DNA from: DATBGS01 sp036557885
Lineage (GTDB): Bacteria > Chloroflexota > Ktedonobacteria > Ktedonobacterales > DATBGS01
DNA length: 18,619 bases
Assembly: GCA_036557885.1 (NCBI GenBank)
Contig: DATBGS010000136.1
Coordinates: forward strand, 1 to 18,619
Direction of reading: 5' to 3'
Positions 7,098-14,137 of the stretch are shown piece after piece (position 1 is the first letter of the stretch; each line of letters begins with the position of its first letter). Under the pieces are notes generated by a model. The model was not told the origin of the DNA, made no database searches, and saw nothing but the letters and a program-made list of their open reading frames with translations. Made by a program: the position numbers and the translations under genes.

Positions 7098-7877
7098 CTA
7101 CTTGATGGCAAACACGACGCCCACGTAGGCGTCCACCTGCTGCTGGCCGGGCTGGACTGGCGTCGTCGGGCTGCCGCTGGAGCCGCTGGAAGCGCCCTTA
7201 TCACCATTAGCCAACTGCAAAACGTTGGACTGCCCACACGAGCCAACCTGAACAGAAATGGGCGAACCGACGCCCACGCCAGAGGCCGCAGCCACCTTTT
7301 GCGCCTGGCGTTTGGCATCGGCCAGCGCGTTCTGCAACGCCTCGTCTTGCGCCTGGCTGGGGTCGCTGGAAGAGAACTGCACGCCATTGACGATCACATG
7401 GTTGCCGCCCGCCTGCGTCACCGCGTCCACAATCGTCCCCACATTGTTCACATTGCGAATGGTCACACTCACCGAGTTATAAGCAATATAGCCGGATTGC
7501 TGCTGCTTGCCGCCGGAGTAATCGTAATTGGGCTGAATGCTCAGATACCCCGTCTGGATGTCTTTATCCGCCACGCCTTGTTTCTTGAGCGCGTCCAGTA
7601 TGGCGCTCATCGCCTGGGCTGCCTGGGCGCGGGCATCGTTCGCGTTCGCGCTGAACGCCTGCACTCCCACCTGAAGCTGCGCCTGGTCGGGCTGCGCGTG
7701 CCCAACGCCGTGCCCGCACACCGAAATGCCCGTCAACTGGTTGGCACCCGGCACCACCGTCAGGTTGCTTGCCCGCGCCAGGCTCGTCACGCCCAGCGTT
7801 AACGCCACAACGGTCACAATCACAAAGCCAACCACTACCGCCATCGTCAGCGGAGACGTTTTTGAGAACTGTTGCAT
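7098..7877 (-). CDS. SIMPL-domain (DUF541) protein, membrane anchored
   Basis: 259 residues. A hydrophobic signal anchor spans about residues 11-31 (MAVVVGFVIVTVVALTLGV), then the SIMPL domain: GHGVGHAQPDQAQLQVGV (55-72), helix DARAQAAQAMSAILDALKKQGV, DIQTGYLSIQPNYDY, VSVTIRNVNNVGTIVDAV, ALADAKRQAQKVAAASG, and the final YVGVVFAIK. This matches the family that includes BP26 and YggE, exported proteins whose role is poorly defined (oxidative stress, oligomer formation). A Ser/Gly/Pro/Gln-rich insertion at about 226-248 and two cysteines (C54, C214) that could form a disulfide are visible. ATG at 7877 is preferred over 7934 because GGGAGG precedes it by about 9 bases. Divergent from the histidine kinase. 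Confidence 0.88.
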   Translation of the reverse strand: MQQFSKTSPLTMAVVVGFVIVTVVALTLGVTSLARASNLTVVPGANQLTGISVCGHGVGHAQPDQAQLQVGVQAFSANANDARAQAAQAMSAILDALKKQGVADKDIQTGYLSIQPNYDYSGGKQQQSGYIAYNSVSVTIRNVNNVGTIVDAVTQAGGNHVIVNGVQFSSSDPSQAQDEALQNALADAKRQAQKVAAASGVGVGSPISVQVGSCGQSNVLQLANGDKGASSGSSGSPTTPVQPGQQQVDAYVGVVFAIK

Positions 7878-7960
7878 AGCTGAATACCTCCCAAAAATAA
7901 ACTGTCTCTGATCGGTATTCTTCTTGACGCTCAAACGCCTCGCCAGGTTCCCGGCATTTG

Positions 7961-7989
7961 TTGACGCTGGGCACTCAAGATGCTATAAC
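7961..7989 (+). promoter_or_regulatory. Strong candidate promoter of the histidine kinase gene
   Basis: TTGACG (5/6) at 7961-7966, exactly 17 bases, then TATAAC (5/6) at 7984-7989 with an upstream TG (extended -10, TGC-TATAAC). Predicted start is near 7996, leaving a leader of about 63 bases. Same layout as the promoter at 10536-10564. Confidence 0.7.
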
Positions 7990-8058
7990 CTCTAAATGAA
8001 CACAGATGGAACCCTAACTCAACATTGCGGCCCTCCCCCATAAAAGCTGGCATGACTT

Positions 8059-10407
8059 ATGCTAGCAACCAGTGACATTATTTCTGCGAAAACAGGAACG
8101 GACTCTCAAGGGAGCGCACTGGTGTATCATTTATCATCACCATCCAGCGGGCAGAATTCATCATCTGCCACAGCACATATCGAAAGCGAGCCTGCCCCTC
8201 AGCATCGTAAACGCTTTCCTTTTACCTCCAGGCGCATGGTCACACGCAAGGGGCAAGGAAAAAGGGAGCGGTTCCTGCGAAGCATCTTCCGCTGGTTCCA
8301 ACAAAACAGCTTCGCGCCGGAGTGGTTTCCCGCGCGCTGGCAGCATCCGGCGCTGGGGTATGTGGCTGCCCTTGTCGTTCAGTTCATCGCCATTCTGCTC
8401 GACGTCTCTATAACGGCCATGCTTCCCACCCCGCCATTTCGCAGCCTCCTCCCGATCCTGGGAGTGCTCATCGTTGCCCTGGGCTGGGGCGCGGCTCCAG
8501 GCATCTTCTCCATCCTTGTTGGCGCCGTGCTGCTGGATTTTTTCGTGTTTGAACCGGTGTTTAGCTTCTTCCCCGCCGAGCCTGGGACCACAGCGAGCCT
8601 GCTGCTCCTCATTCTCGTAGGGCTAGCCATCAGCATCCTTGCCAGCCTGACTGAGCGGGCGCGGCGCACGGCGGCGGCTGAGCGCGCCAATCTGGAAAGC
8701 ATCTTCGAGTCCATCACCGATGGCATGTTTGTGACCAACGCGCAAGGTCGGCTCCTGCGCACCAACACGGCCTTTCGAGAAATGTTTGGGCTGGAGAAAG
8801 ACCCCGATTACGAAAGCCGCCCGGCGGAAGAACGCTTTCACCTGCTCAACCCCCGCGACGAGCAAGGCCGCCCGTTCACCCTTGAAGAATGGCCCATCTC
8901 TCGTTTGCTGCGTGGTGAAAGCATTGGTGGGAAGGATGCAGTGGAGTTCAACATCCAAACCCTGGATGGCCGCGAACTCTTTGTTAGCACCACCGGCTCG
9001 TCGCTGCGCAACCGCCTGGAACAGATCAGCGGCGCCGTCCTTATCCTACGCGACATCACCGAAAGCAGAGCGCTGGAACGCCGCACGCGGGAAGCGCTGG
9101 AGGCGCTGCTGGCAATGGCAGAATCGCTGGTGCTGGCCCCCAGCGCTTCCGGCCCGATCAAGCCCAGCCCCGCTGCCGCGCCAAACGAAACGGCCCAGCG
9201 TCTCGTGGAACTCTCCCGGCGCGTGTTGGGCTGCCGACGTGTGGGCATCATTGCCATAGAGCCAGACACAGAGCTTCAGCTTCCGGTTGCAGTGGTTGGC
9301 CTCTCGCCAGAAGAAGAACGCTTCTGGTGGAACGAGCAGGGCAAGATTTCGCTGAGCACCGGCCCCGACTCGACCTTCGCCTCCAGCATGCGCTCCGGCG
9401 AACTGGTCGTCATAGACACATCACAGCCGCCTCATCGCGATCAGCCCAATCCCTACGGCATACGCACCGTGCTTGCCTCGCCCATGCGCATTGGCGAGCA
9501 TCTGGTCGGCATCCTGGGGCTGGATTACGGCAAAGAAGCGCACGAGTTCACCCGCGACGAAATTGCTCTGACCCGCGCCATCTCCAAGTTGGGCGCCTTT
9601 GTGCTGGAGCGCGCGCGGCTGCTGCGCGAGCGCGAAGAGGCGCGTGCCAACGAGCTAGCCCTGCGCGAGGCAAACCGGCGTATGGACGAATTCTTGAGCA
9701 TCGCCAGCCACGAACTGAAAACCCCGCTCACCAGCATCCGTACCAGCATCCAACTGCTCCAGAAACGTGTCAGATCATTCAAGGAAGCAGAAAGCAGGGA
9801 AAACGGGGGCATCCTGCGCAACATCAACTCTTTTGAGGAGATGATGGCCCGCGCTGACCGGCAAGCCGGTCAACTCAACCGCCTGGTAGAAGACCTGCTG
9901 GATGTCTCGCGCATCCAGACCAACCGGCTGGAAATCTACACCCAGCCCGCCGACCTTGCCACCATCGTCCGCGAAACCGTCCAGCAGCATGCCTTGCTGG
10001 TGCCCCGGCGCACACTCCTGCTCTCCCTGGAAGTGCGCGCCCCGGTGCTCATCCTTGCCGATGCTGACCGCATTGCCCAGGTGCTCATCAACTACCTCAC
10101 CAACGCCCTGAAGTATTCCCCGGAAACGGAACCGATAGAGATCGGGCTGGAAGTGCAGAAGCGGCGCGCGCGTGTCTGGGTGCGCGATCACGGATTGGGT
10201 CTGCCGCTGGCCGAGCAAGAGCACATCTGGGAGCGCTTCCACCGCGCCAAAGGCGTCAAAGTGCAGAGCGGCTCTGGCGTTGGTCTGGGCATCGGCCTTT
10301 TCATCAGCCGCACCATCATCGAACTGCATCACGGACAGGTGGGCGTGCAAAGCTCCCCAGGGCAAGGCGCCACCTTCTGGTTCAGCCTCCCCCTGGCCGA
10401 AAAATAA
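8059..10407 (+). CDS. Sensor histidine kinase: DUF4118 membrane domain, PAS, GAF, HisKA, HATPase
   Basis: 782-residue hybrid-free sensor kinase. Residues 1-95 are a basic, low-complexity cytoplasmic tail. Residues about 99-197 hold four hydrophobic helices of the KdpD-like DUF4118 type (GWGAAPGIFSILVGAVLLDFFVFEP). A PAS domain follows at about 210-335 (SIFESITDGMFVTNAQGRLL ... LILRDITE), a GAF domain at about 375-520, then HisKA with the phospho-accepting H551 in FLSIASHELKTPL, and HATPase_c with the N box NYLTNALKYS (N678, N682), DHGLGLP (D710) and GVGLGIGLFIS. All catalytic boxes are intact. No response regulator or receiver domain is adjacent, so its partner is elsewhere. The SD before ATG 8059 is weak; ATG at 8236 is in frame but has no better SD. 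A repeat follows the stop. Confidence 0.93.
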   Translation: MLATSDIISAKTGTDSQGSALVYHLSSPSSGQNSSSATAHIESEPAPQHRKRFPFTSRRMVTRKGQGKRERFLRSIFRWFQQNSFAPEWFPARWQHPALGYVAALVVQFIAILLDVSITAMLPTPPFRSLLPILGVLIVALGWGAAPGIFSILVGAVLLDFFVFEPVFSFFPAEPGTTASLLLLILVGLAISILASLTERARRTAAAERANLESIFESITDGMFVTNAQGRLLRTNTAFREMFGLEKDPDYESRPAEERFHLLNPRDEQGRPFTLEEWPISRLLRGESIGGKDAVEFNIQTLDGRELFVSTTGSSLRNRLEQISGAVLILRDITESRALERRTREALEALLAMAESLVLAPSASGPIKPSPAAAPNETAQRLVELSRRVLGCRRVGIIAIEPDTELQLPVAVVGLSPEEERFWWNEQGKISLSTGPDSTFASSMRSGELVVIDTSQPPHRDQPNPYGIRTVLASPMRIGEHLVGILGLDYGKEAHEFTRDEIALTRAISKLGAFVLERARLLREREEARANELALREANRRMDEFLSIASHELKTPLTSIRTSIQLLQKRVRSFKEAESRENGGILRNINSFEEMMARADRQAGQLNRLVEDLLDVSRIQTNRLEIYTQPADLATIVRETVQQHALLVPRRTLLLSLEVRAPVLILADADRIAQVLINYLTNALKYSPETEPIEIGLEVQKRRARVWVRDHGLGLPLAEQEHIWERFHRAKGVKVQSGSGVGLGIGLFISRTIIELHHGQVGVQSSPGQGATFWFSLPLAEK

Positions 10408-10413
10408 CCCCCC

Positions 10414-10524
10414 TTGTACCACCGGCTTCCAGCCGGTCCGTCCCCGTTTGTACCCCCGGCGTCTCGCCCGTCCCCTTGTAGCACCGGCCTCCGCCTGCCC
10501 TTCTGTCTTAGGGTGCCGGTCCGT
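10414..10524. repeat. Three tandem palindromic repeat units after the histidine kinase
   Basis: Unit 1 (10414-10441) contains ACCGGCT-tcc-AGCCGGT, a perfect 7-bp hairpin that may also act as a terminator-like stem, without a T run. Unit 2 (10447-10470) is a degenerate copy (GTACCCCCGGCG). Unit 3 (10478-10524) is the 47-base module C, matching 6981-7027 in reverse orientation with two mismatches. Confidence 0.8.
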
Positions 10525-10535
10525 CCTGGTCCTTC

Positions 10536-10564
10536 TTGACGCCCAGGTCGCTTCCTGCTATGCT
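10536..10564 (+). promoter_or_regulatory. Candidate promoter of the Clp_N operon
   Basis: TTGACG (5/6) at 10536-10541, exactly 17 bases, TATGCT (4/6) at 10559-10564 with an extended -10 TGC. Predicted start is near 10571. The AAAGGAGG ribosome site (about 10584-10591) and ATG at 10599 follow. No CtsR- or HrcA-type heat-shock operator was seen by eye. Confidence 0.55.
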
Positions 10565-10598
10565 GGTAGTGGAGCATCACTGCAAAGGAGGCACGTTG

Positions 10599-11141
10599 AT
10601 GTACAGCGGAGAGCACACCCGCGCCTTTACGGTTCAGGCAGCCCAATCCCTGGCCTATGCCCAGCAAGAAGCGCAGCGCTTCAACCACAACTACATCGGC
10701 ACCGAACACCTCTTGCTGGGCCTGCTGCATGTCACCGAGGGCCACGCAGCAGAAGCCTTGCGCCTTGCTGGTGTCAAGCTGGATGAAGCCTGCTATGCTG
10801 TCGCGCAGCTTGCCGGGCATGGCGGGCGCTACGTCCCCTGGCAAATTGGCCTGACGCCACGCGCCAAAGAGGTCATCGAGCGCGCCATCGTCGAAATGAA
10901 AGCAGCGGGCGAGCAGATGATTGACACCGACCACCTGCTCCTGGCACTGCTGCAAGACGAAGGCGGCCTTGCCAGGGACGTGCTGCGCCAGTTGAAGGTG
11001 GACCCGCTCGTGCTCGGCAACCTGCTCCTCCAGACCCTTCATCCGCCTCCCCGTATATCCGGCAACTTGTTCCCCGCTCCCAGCGAGCACGAAAACGAGC
11101 AGCATGACAACACACCCACCGGGAAGGAGGGCACCGCATGA
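10599..11141 (+). CDS. Stand-alone Clp N-terminal-domain protein 1 (no ATPase)
   Basis: 180 residues. Two Clp_N repeats: about 8-60 (AYAQQEAQRFNHNYIGTEHLLLGLL) and about 84-147 (GLTPRAKEVIERAI ... DTDHLLLALLQDEGG). This is the substrate and adaptor-binding domain of ClpC; the protein ends where ClpC would continue into its AAA+ module. The first phosphoarginine-type glutamate is kept (E36 in GTEH); the second is Asp (D111 in DTDH). Residues about 148-180 form a polar tail (SEHENEQHDNTP). The start is ATG at 10599, chosen for AAAGGAGG 8 bases upstream; an in-frame ATG at 10536 lies inside the promoter. Its TGA overlaps the next ATG (ATGA), so the two are translationally coupled. First gene of a three-gene operon; the most diverged copy. 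Confidence 0.88.
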   Translation: MYSGEHTRAFTVQAAQSLAYAQQEAQRFNHNYIGTEHLLLGLLHVTEGHAAEALRLAGVKLDEACYAVAQLAGHGGRYVPWQIGLTPRAKEVIERAIVEMKAAGEQMIDTDHLLLALLQDEGGLARDVLRQLKVDPLVLGNLLLQTLHPPPRISGNLFPAPSEHENEQHDNTPTGKEGTA

Positions 11142-11995
11142 GTGAAAAATGGAGCTTCGACAAGTTTAATGAGCAAGCCAGGCAAGCGATAGCCCTGGCT
11201 CAGGAGGAAGCGCAGCGCTTTAACCACAACTACATCGGCACCGAGCACCTGCTGCTGGGGCTGGTGCGCCAGGAGGGAACGCTTGCCACCATGACGCTCA
11301 GCAGCCTGGGCGTGGAACTGTACAAAGTGCGCAGCGCGGTGGGGTTCATCATTGGGCACGGTGACAGAATCGTCCTTGGCGAGATCGGCCTGACGCCGCG
11401 CGCCAAAAAAGTGATCGAATTGGCGGTGGACGAAGCGCGCCGCCTGAACCACGATTACATCGGCCCGGAGCATCTCCTGCTCGGCCTGGTGCGCGAAGGC
11501 GAAGGCATTGCCGCTGGCGTGCTGGAAAGCCTGGGCGTCAATCTCGAAAAAGTACGCACCCGCGTGATTCAGTTGCTTCATAACCCCGGCGGCCCGGAAG
11601 AAGCCCTCAAAGCGTTCGAAGCTGAGCGCGCTTCTGCTTTTGCCTCGCTGCCAGCAGAGCGCCAGCAACGGCTGCTGCGGCATGTGTACCCCCAACTCTT
11701 TGCCCCGCCTTCGCCCGCAACCGCGCTGCACATTCAAGCATCTCATCCCAGCCGCGCACCTGTTGGCGCGGGTGGCGCGCTCATTTTGCACCAGGTCGTC
11801 ATCGGCACAGGCGGCGACTTCACCCTCGCGCTCTACGACGGACTCGCGCCCGACGCGCCTGCTCTTTCCGTCATCACCAATCCTAAAACGGGCGACACCT
11901 ACCCGTTTCATGTCCTGCTGGAACACAGCCTCAGCTACACCCTGGAGGGCACACCCGCCAGCGTGACCATCCTGTATACCGACCTCCCCAACTAG
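11138..11995 (+). CDS. Clp N-domain protein 2 with C-terminal beta-rich domain
   Basis: 285 residues. Clp_N repeats at about 6-75 and 84-148, very close to ClpC: AQEEAQRFNHNYIGTEHLLLGL and GLTPRAKKVIELAVDEARRLNHDYIGPEHLLLGLVREGEG. Glutamates equivalent to B. subtilis ClpC E32 and E106 are E36 and E111, though the second motif reads GPEH, not GTEH. No Walker motifs. A helical linker (about 152-190) leads to a beta-rich domain of about 90 residues (200-285) with VVIGTGGDFTLALYDG, PFHVLLEHSLSYTLEGTPASVTILY. The same domain ends the next protein. The AAGGAGG site lies in the end of the upstream gene. The domain pattern resembles small beta-sandwiches seen in phage virion proteins (impression only). 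Probably cytoplasmic. Confidence 0.88.
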   Translation: MSEKWSFDKFNEQARQAIALAQEEAQRFNHNYIGTEHLLLGLVRQEGTLATMTLSSLGVELYKVRSAVGFIIGHGDRIVLGEIGLTPRAKKVIELAVDEARRLNHDYIGPEHLLLGLVREGEGIAAGVLESLGVNLEKVRTRVIQLLHNPGGPEEALKAFEAERASAFASLPAERQQRLLRHVYPQLFAPPSPATALHIQASHPSRAPVGAGGALILHQVVIGTGGDFTLALYDGLAPDAPALSVITNPKTGDTYPFHVLLEHSLSYTLEGTPASVTILYTDLPN

Positions 11996-12033
11996 CCCAC
12001 ACCCTCTAGCCTTGCGAAAGGAGCTTGTAGCCA

Positions 12034-12876
12034 ATGAATGACCGTGACCGCTTTGACCGATTTACCGAGCGCGCCCGCAAGGTGCTCAGCCTGGCGCAAG
12101 AAGAAGCCCAGCGCTTTAACCACAACTATATAGGAACAGAACACCTGCTGCTGGGCCTCGTCCGCGAAGGCGAAGGCGTGGCCGCCAGGGTGCTCGCTGA
12201 ACTGGGCGTGGAACTCCAGGCAGTCCGCCAGAAGGTGGAAGAGATCATCGGGCGCGGGGACCGCATCGTCCTTGGCGAAATTGGCCTGACGCCGCGCGCC
12301 AAGAAGGTCATCGAACTGGCCGTAGATGAGGCCCGCCGCCTGAACCACCACTTCATCGGCACCGAGCATCTGCTGCTCGGATTGATGCGTGAGGGCGAAG
12401 GCGTCGCCGCCGGAGTGCTGGAAAGCCTGGGCGTCAATCTCGAAAAGGTACGCACGCAAACCATCCTCGTGCTCAGCCGGGCGTCAGGCCGACACCAGAC
12501 GAGGGCCAGCAGCGGCGGCTTCAGCGTCGCCAGCAGCACCACTGGCTCCGTTGCAGGTCGTTCCTCCGCCGCGCCGCCCTACAAGCCGCTCCACCTCACC
12601 GCCGAGCAGCCCGCCAGAGCCTGGGTCGCGGGGCACGCGCCCGCCGACGGGAGCCAGGGCTGCGTGTTGGGCCAGATCATCGTCGGGACGAGCGGCAACT
12701 TCACCCTCACGCTCTACAACGGCATGGAAGAGGACGCGCCCATCATCAGCATCATCCACCGCCCACCATCAGGCGCCACCTTCCCGTTTCATTGCCTGGT
12801 GGAGCGCGGCCTGGCCTACTCGCTGGAGGGCACCCCCGGCAGCGTCACCATCTTCTACGCCGAACTCACCGGCTAG
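12034..12876 (+). CDS. Clp N-domain protein 3 with C-terminal beta-rich domain
   Basis: 280 residues and the most ClpC-like of the three: FTERARKVLSLAQEEAQ opens the first Clp_N repeat (E36 in GTEH), and GLTPRAKKVIELAVDEA the second (E111 in GTEH), so both phosphoarginine-type glutamates are present. No AAA+ domain. Residues about 148-190 are a Ser/Gly/Thr/Ala-rich flexible linker. The C-terminal domain (about 187-280: VLGQIIVGTSGNFTLTLYNG ... PFHCLVERGLAYSLEGTPGSVTIFY) is homologous to that of protein 2. ATG at 12034 has AAAGGAG 10 bases upstream. The gap to the upstream stop is 38 bases with no terminator, so it belongs to the same operon. A palindromic repeat starts two bases after its stop. 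Confidence 0.88.
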   Translation: MNDRDRFDRFTERARKVLSLAQEEAQRFNHNYIGTEHLLLGLVREGEGVAARVLAELGVELQAVRQKVEEIIGRGDRIVLGEIGLTPRAKKVIELAVDEARRLNHHFIGTEHLLLGLMREGEGVAAGVLESLGVNLEKVRTQTILVLSRASGRHQTRASSGGFSVASSTTGSVAGRSSAAPPYKPLHLTAEQPARAWVAGHAPADGSQGCVLGQIIVGTSGNFTLTLYNGMEEDAPIISIIHRPPSGATFPFHCLVERGLAYSLEGTPGSVTIFYAELTG

Positions 12877-12878
12877 CC

Positions 12879-12963
12879 TGTAGCGCGGGCTGCTAGCCCG
12901 CCGGGGGGTTGGGTGTGGCTCCTGCTTGTAGCGCGGGCTTCCCCCTCAAAGCAGGGGCACGGC
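12879..12963. repeat. Palindromic repeats between the Clp_N operon and the permease gene
   Basis: First unit 12879-12903: GTAGCGCGGGCT with a perfect 7-bp hairpin GCGGGCT-gct-AGCCCGC, which may help end the Clp_N transcript. Second unit 12925-12963: GTAGCGCGGGCTT joined directly to module B (CCCCTCAAAGCAGGGGCACG, 12942-12963). A partial third copy (reverse TTGTAGCGC) supplies the stop codon of the permease at 13003. Confidence 0.8.
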
Positions 12964-13002
12964 AGCAGGCAGGGGCGGGGTGTGGCTCCAGGAATGGCGG
13001 CG

Positions 13003-14010
13003 CTACAAGGGGCTCCCGGCGCGCCGGGACGCCCGAAGCTGCACCACCGTCACGCCAACCAGCACCAGCGCCCCGCCCAACACCTGCCAGGCGTCCAGGC
13101 CCTCGCCCAGCCAGACCCACGCCACCGCCGCCGCCGTCACCGGCTCCAGTGTGCTGATGATCGCGGCGCGCGTGGCGTCCAGCCGACGAATGGCCGTCAG
13201 GAACAGCCCAAACGGAATCAGCGTGCCCAGCACCCCAACCCCCAGCACCAGCGGCCACGCCGAAGGAGCCAGCGCCGCCGTCTGGAAGCTCCAGGGCGGC
13301 TGAAGCACCAGCCAGAGCAGCAGCGCAATCCCAAAGCCGTAAAACACGCTCGTCTGCGGATGCACCCGCTTGCCCAGCCGCTCGCCCACCAGAATATACA
13401 GCGCCATTGCCACCGCCGAGCCAAGCGCCACCAGCAGCCCCAGCGGATTCAGGCTGCTCTGGCTCCCGCCCAGCCCGCCAATCCCAGCCAGCAGCCCCAC
13501 ACCCGCCAGCGTCAGTGCCAGCGCCAGCCAGATGCGCGGCGCGGGCAGCCGCCGTGTCGCCAGCGCCGTATACAGCGCGATCATCGTCGGGCCGGTGTAC
13601 TGCACCATCACCGCAATCGCCACCGGCAGCAGCTTCACCGCCAGAAAATACGCATACGTCACCACTGCTACCGACAGCCCGAACAGCACCAGCAGCGGCA
13701 CATCGCGCCGCGCCACGCGCAGCCGCGAGCGCCCCGCAACCAGCAAAAACAGCCCCATCCCAACCACTGCGACTAGCGAGCGCGACTCCACCAGCGTCAA
13801 CGGCGTAATCCCTGCCAGCAGCAGCTTGCGCACCAGACTACCCGTTGACCCCCACAGCACTGCCGCGCTCGCCGCCAGCGCCGCCCCTACCAGCGTATAG
13901 GAAGCACTTGTAGCACCGGCGTCCCTGCCGGTCTGGGGGGTGGCATCTGGGGTGCTTGTAGCATCGGCCTCCGTGCCGGTGCCTGGGGTGGAGTCTGGGG
14001 AAGAGGACAT
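13003..14010 (-). CDS. EamA/DMT-family permease
   Basis: 335-residue drug/metabolite transporter superfamily permease, cytoplasmic membrane, with two EamA repeats and about ten hydrophobic helices. First half starts VGAALAASAAVLWGSTGSLVRKL (about residue 41); second half starts NPLGLLVALGSAVAMALYILVGERL and contains the typical RRLDATRAAIISTLEPVTAAAVAWVWLGE near the end. Substrate unknown; relatives export amino acids, nucleosides or other metabolites. ATG at 14010 is chosen because AAGGAG precedes it by 7 bases. The first 40 residues are an unusual Ser/Thr/Pro/Asp-rich extension carrying two repeat-derived peptides (TGTEADATS at 11-19 and TGRDAGATS at 27-35). The TAG stop is part of a TTGTAGC repeat edge. 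Confidence 0.92.
   Translation of the reverse strand: MSSSPDSTPGTGTEADATSTPDATPQTGRDAGATSASYTLVGAALAASAAVLWGSTGSLVRKLLLAGITPLTLVESRSLVAVVGMGLFLLVAGRSRLRVARRDVPLLVLFGLSVAVVTYAYFLAVKLLPVAIAVMVQYTGPTMIALYTALATRRLPAPRIWLALALTLAGVGLLAGIGGLGGSQSSLNPLGLLVALGSAVAMALYILVGERLGKRVHPQTSVFYGFGIALLLWLVLQPPWSFQTAALAPSAWPLVLGVGVLGTLIPFGLFLTAIRRLDATRAAIISTLEPVTAAAVAWVWLGEGLDAWQVLGGALVLVGVTVVQLRASRRAGSPL
13907..13980. repeat. Two module A repeats inside the permease coding region
   Basis: Copies at 13907-13932 (identical over 26 bases to 5605-5630) and 13955-13980 (variant GTAGCATCGGCC ... GCCGGT). Starts are 48 bases apart, so both keep the same reading frame within the N-terminal extension of the permease. 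Confidence 0.88.
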
Positions 14011-14137
14011 AGCGGCTCCTTGTGCCAAAGAAATGCTTGCCAACATTGTAGCGTATTGGCGGGATGCTCGCCAATGCCAGCGCCTCCCCAGCTAATCTGC
14101 CCCATTACAGAGCATGGAGTGCTCCGCGTTCACGCTC

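Noticed and set aside
10414..10524. Three spaced palindromes looking like a short CRISPR array
   Set aside because: Units differ in sequence and length, spacers are not uniform, and there are no cas genes; they belong to the dispersed palindrome family.
10536..10598. Upstream in-frame ATG that would lengthen Clp_N protein 1 by 21 residues
   Set aside because: It coincides with the predicted promoter, lacks a ribosome site, and the extra residues do not resemble Clp_N; ATG 10599 has AAAGGAGG.
11039..12034. 331-codon open frame on the minus strand
   Set aside because: Antisense to Clp_N proteins 1 and 2, whose domains are unmistakable. Its repeated motifs simply mirror the duplicated Clp_N repeats.
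12913..13776. 287-codon plus-strand frame rich in Gln/His/Arg/Pro
   Set aside because: Antisense to the EamA permease; low-complexity composition is caused by the opposite strand's hydrophobic codons.
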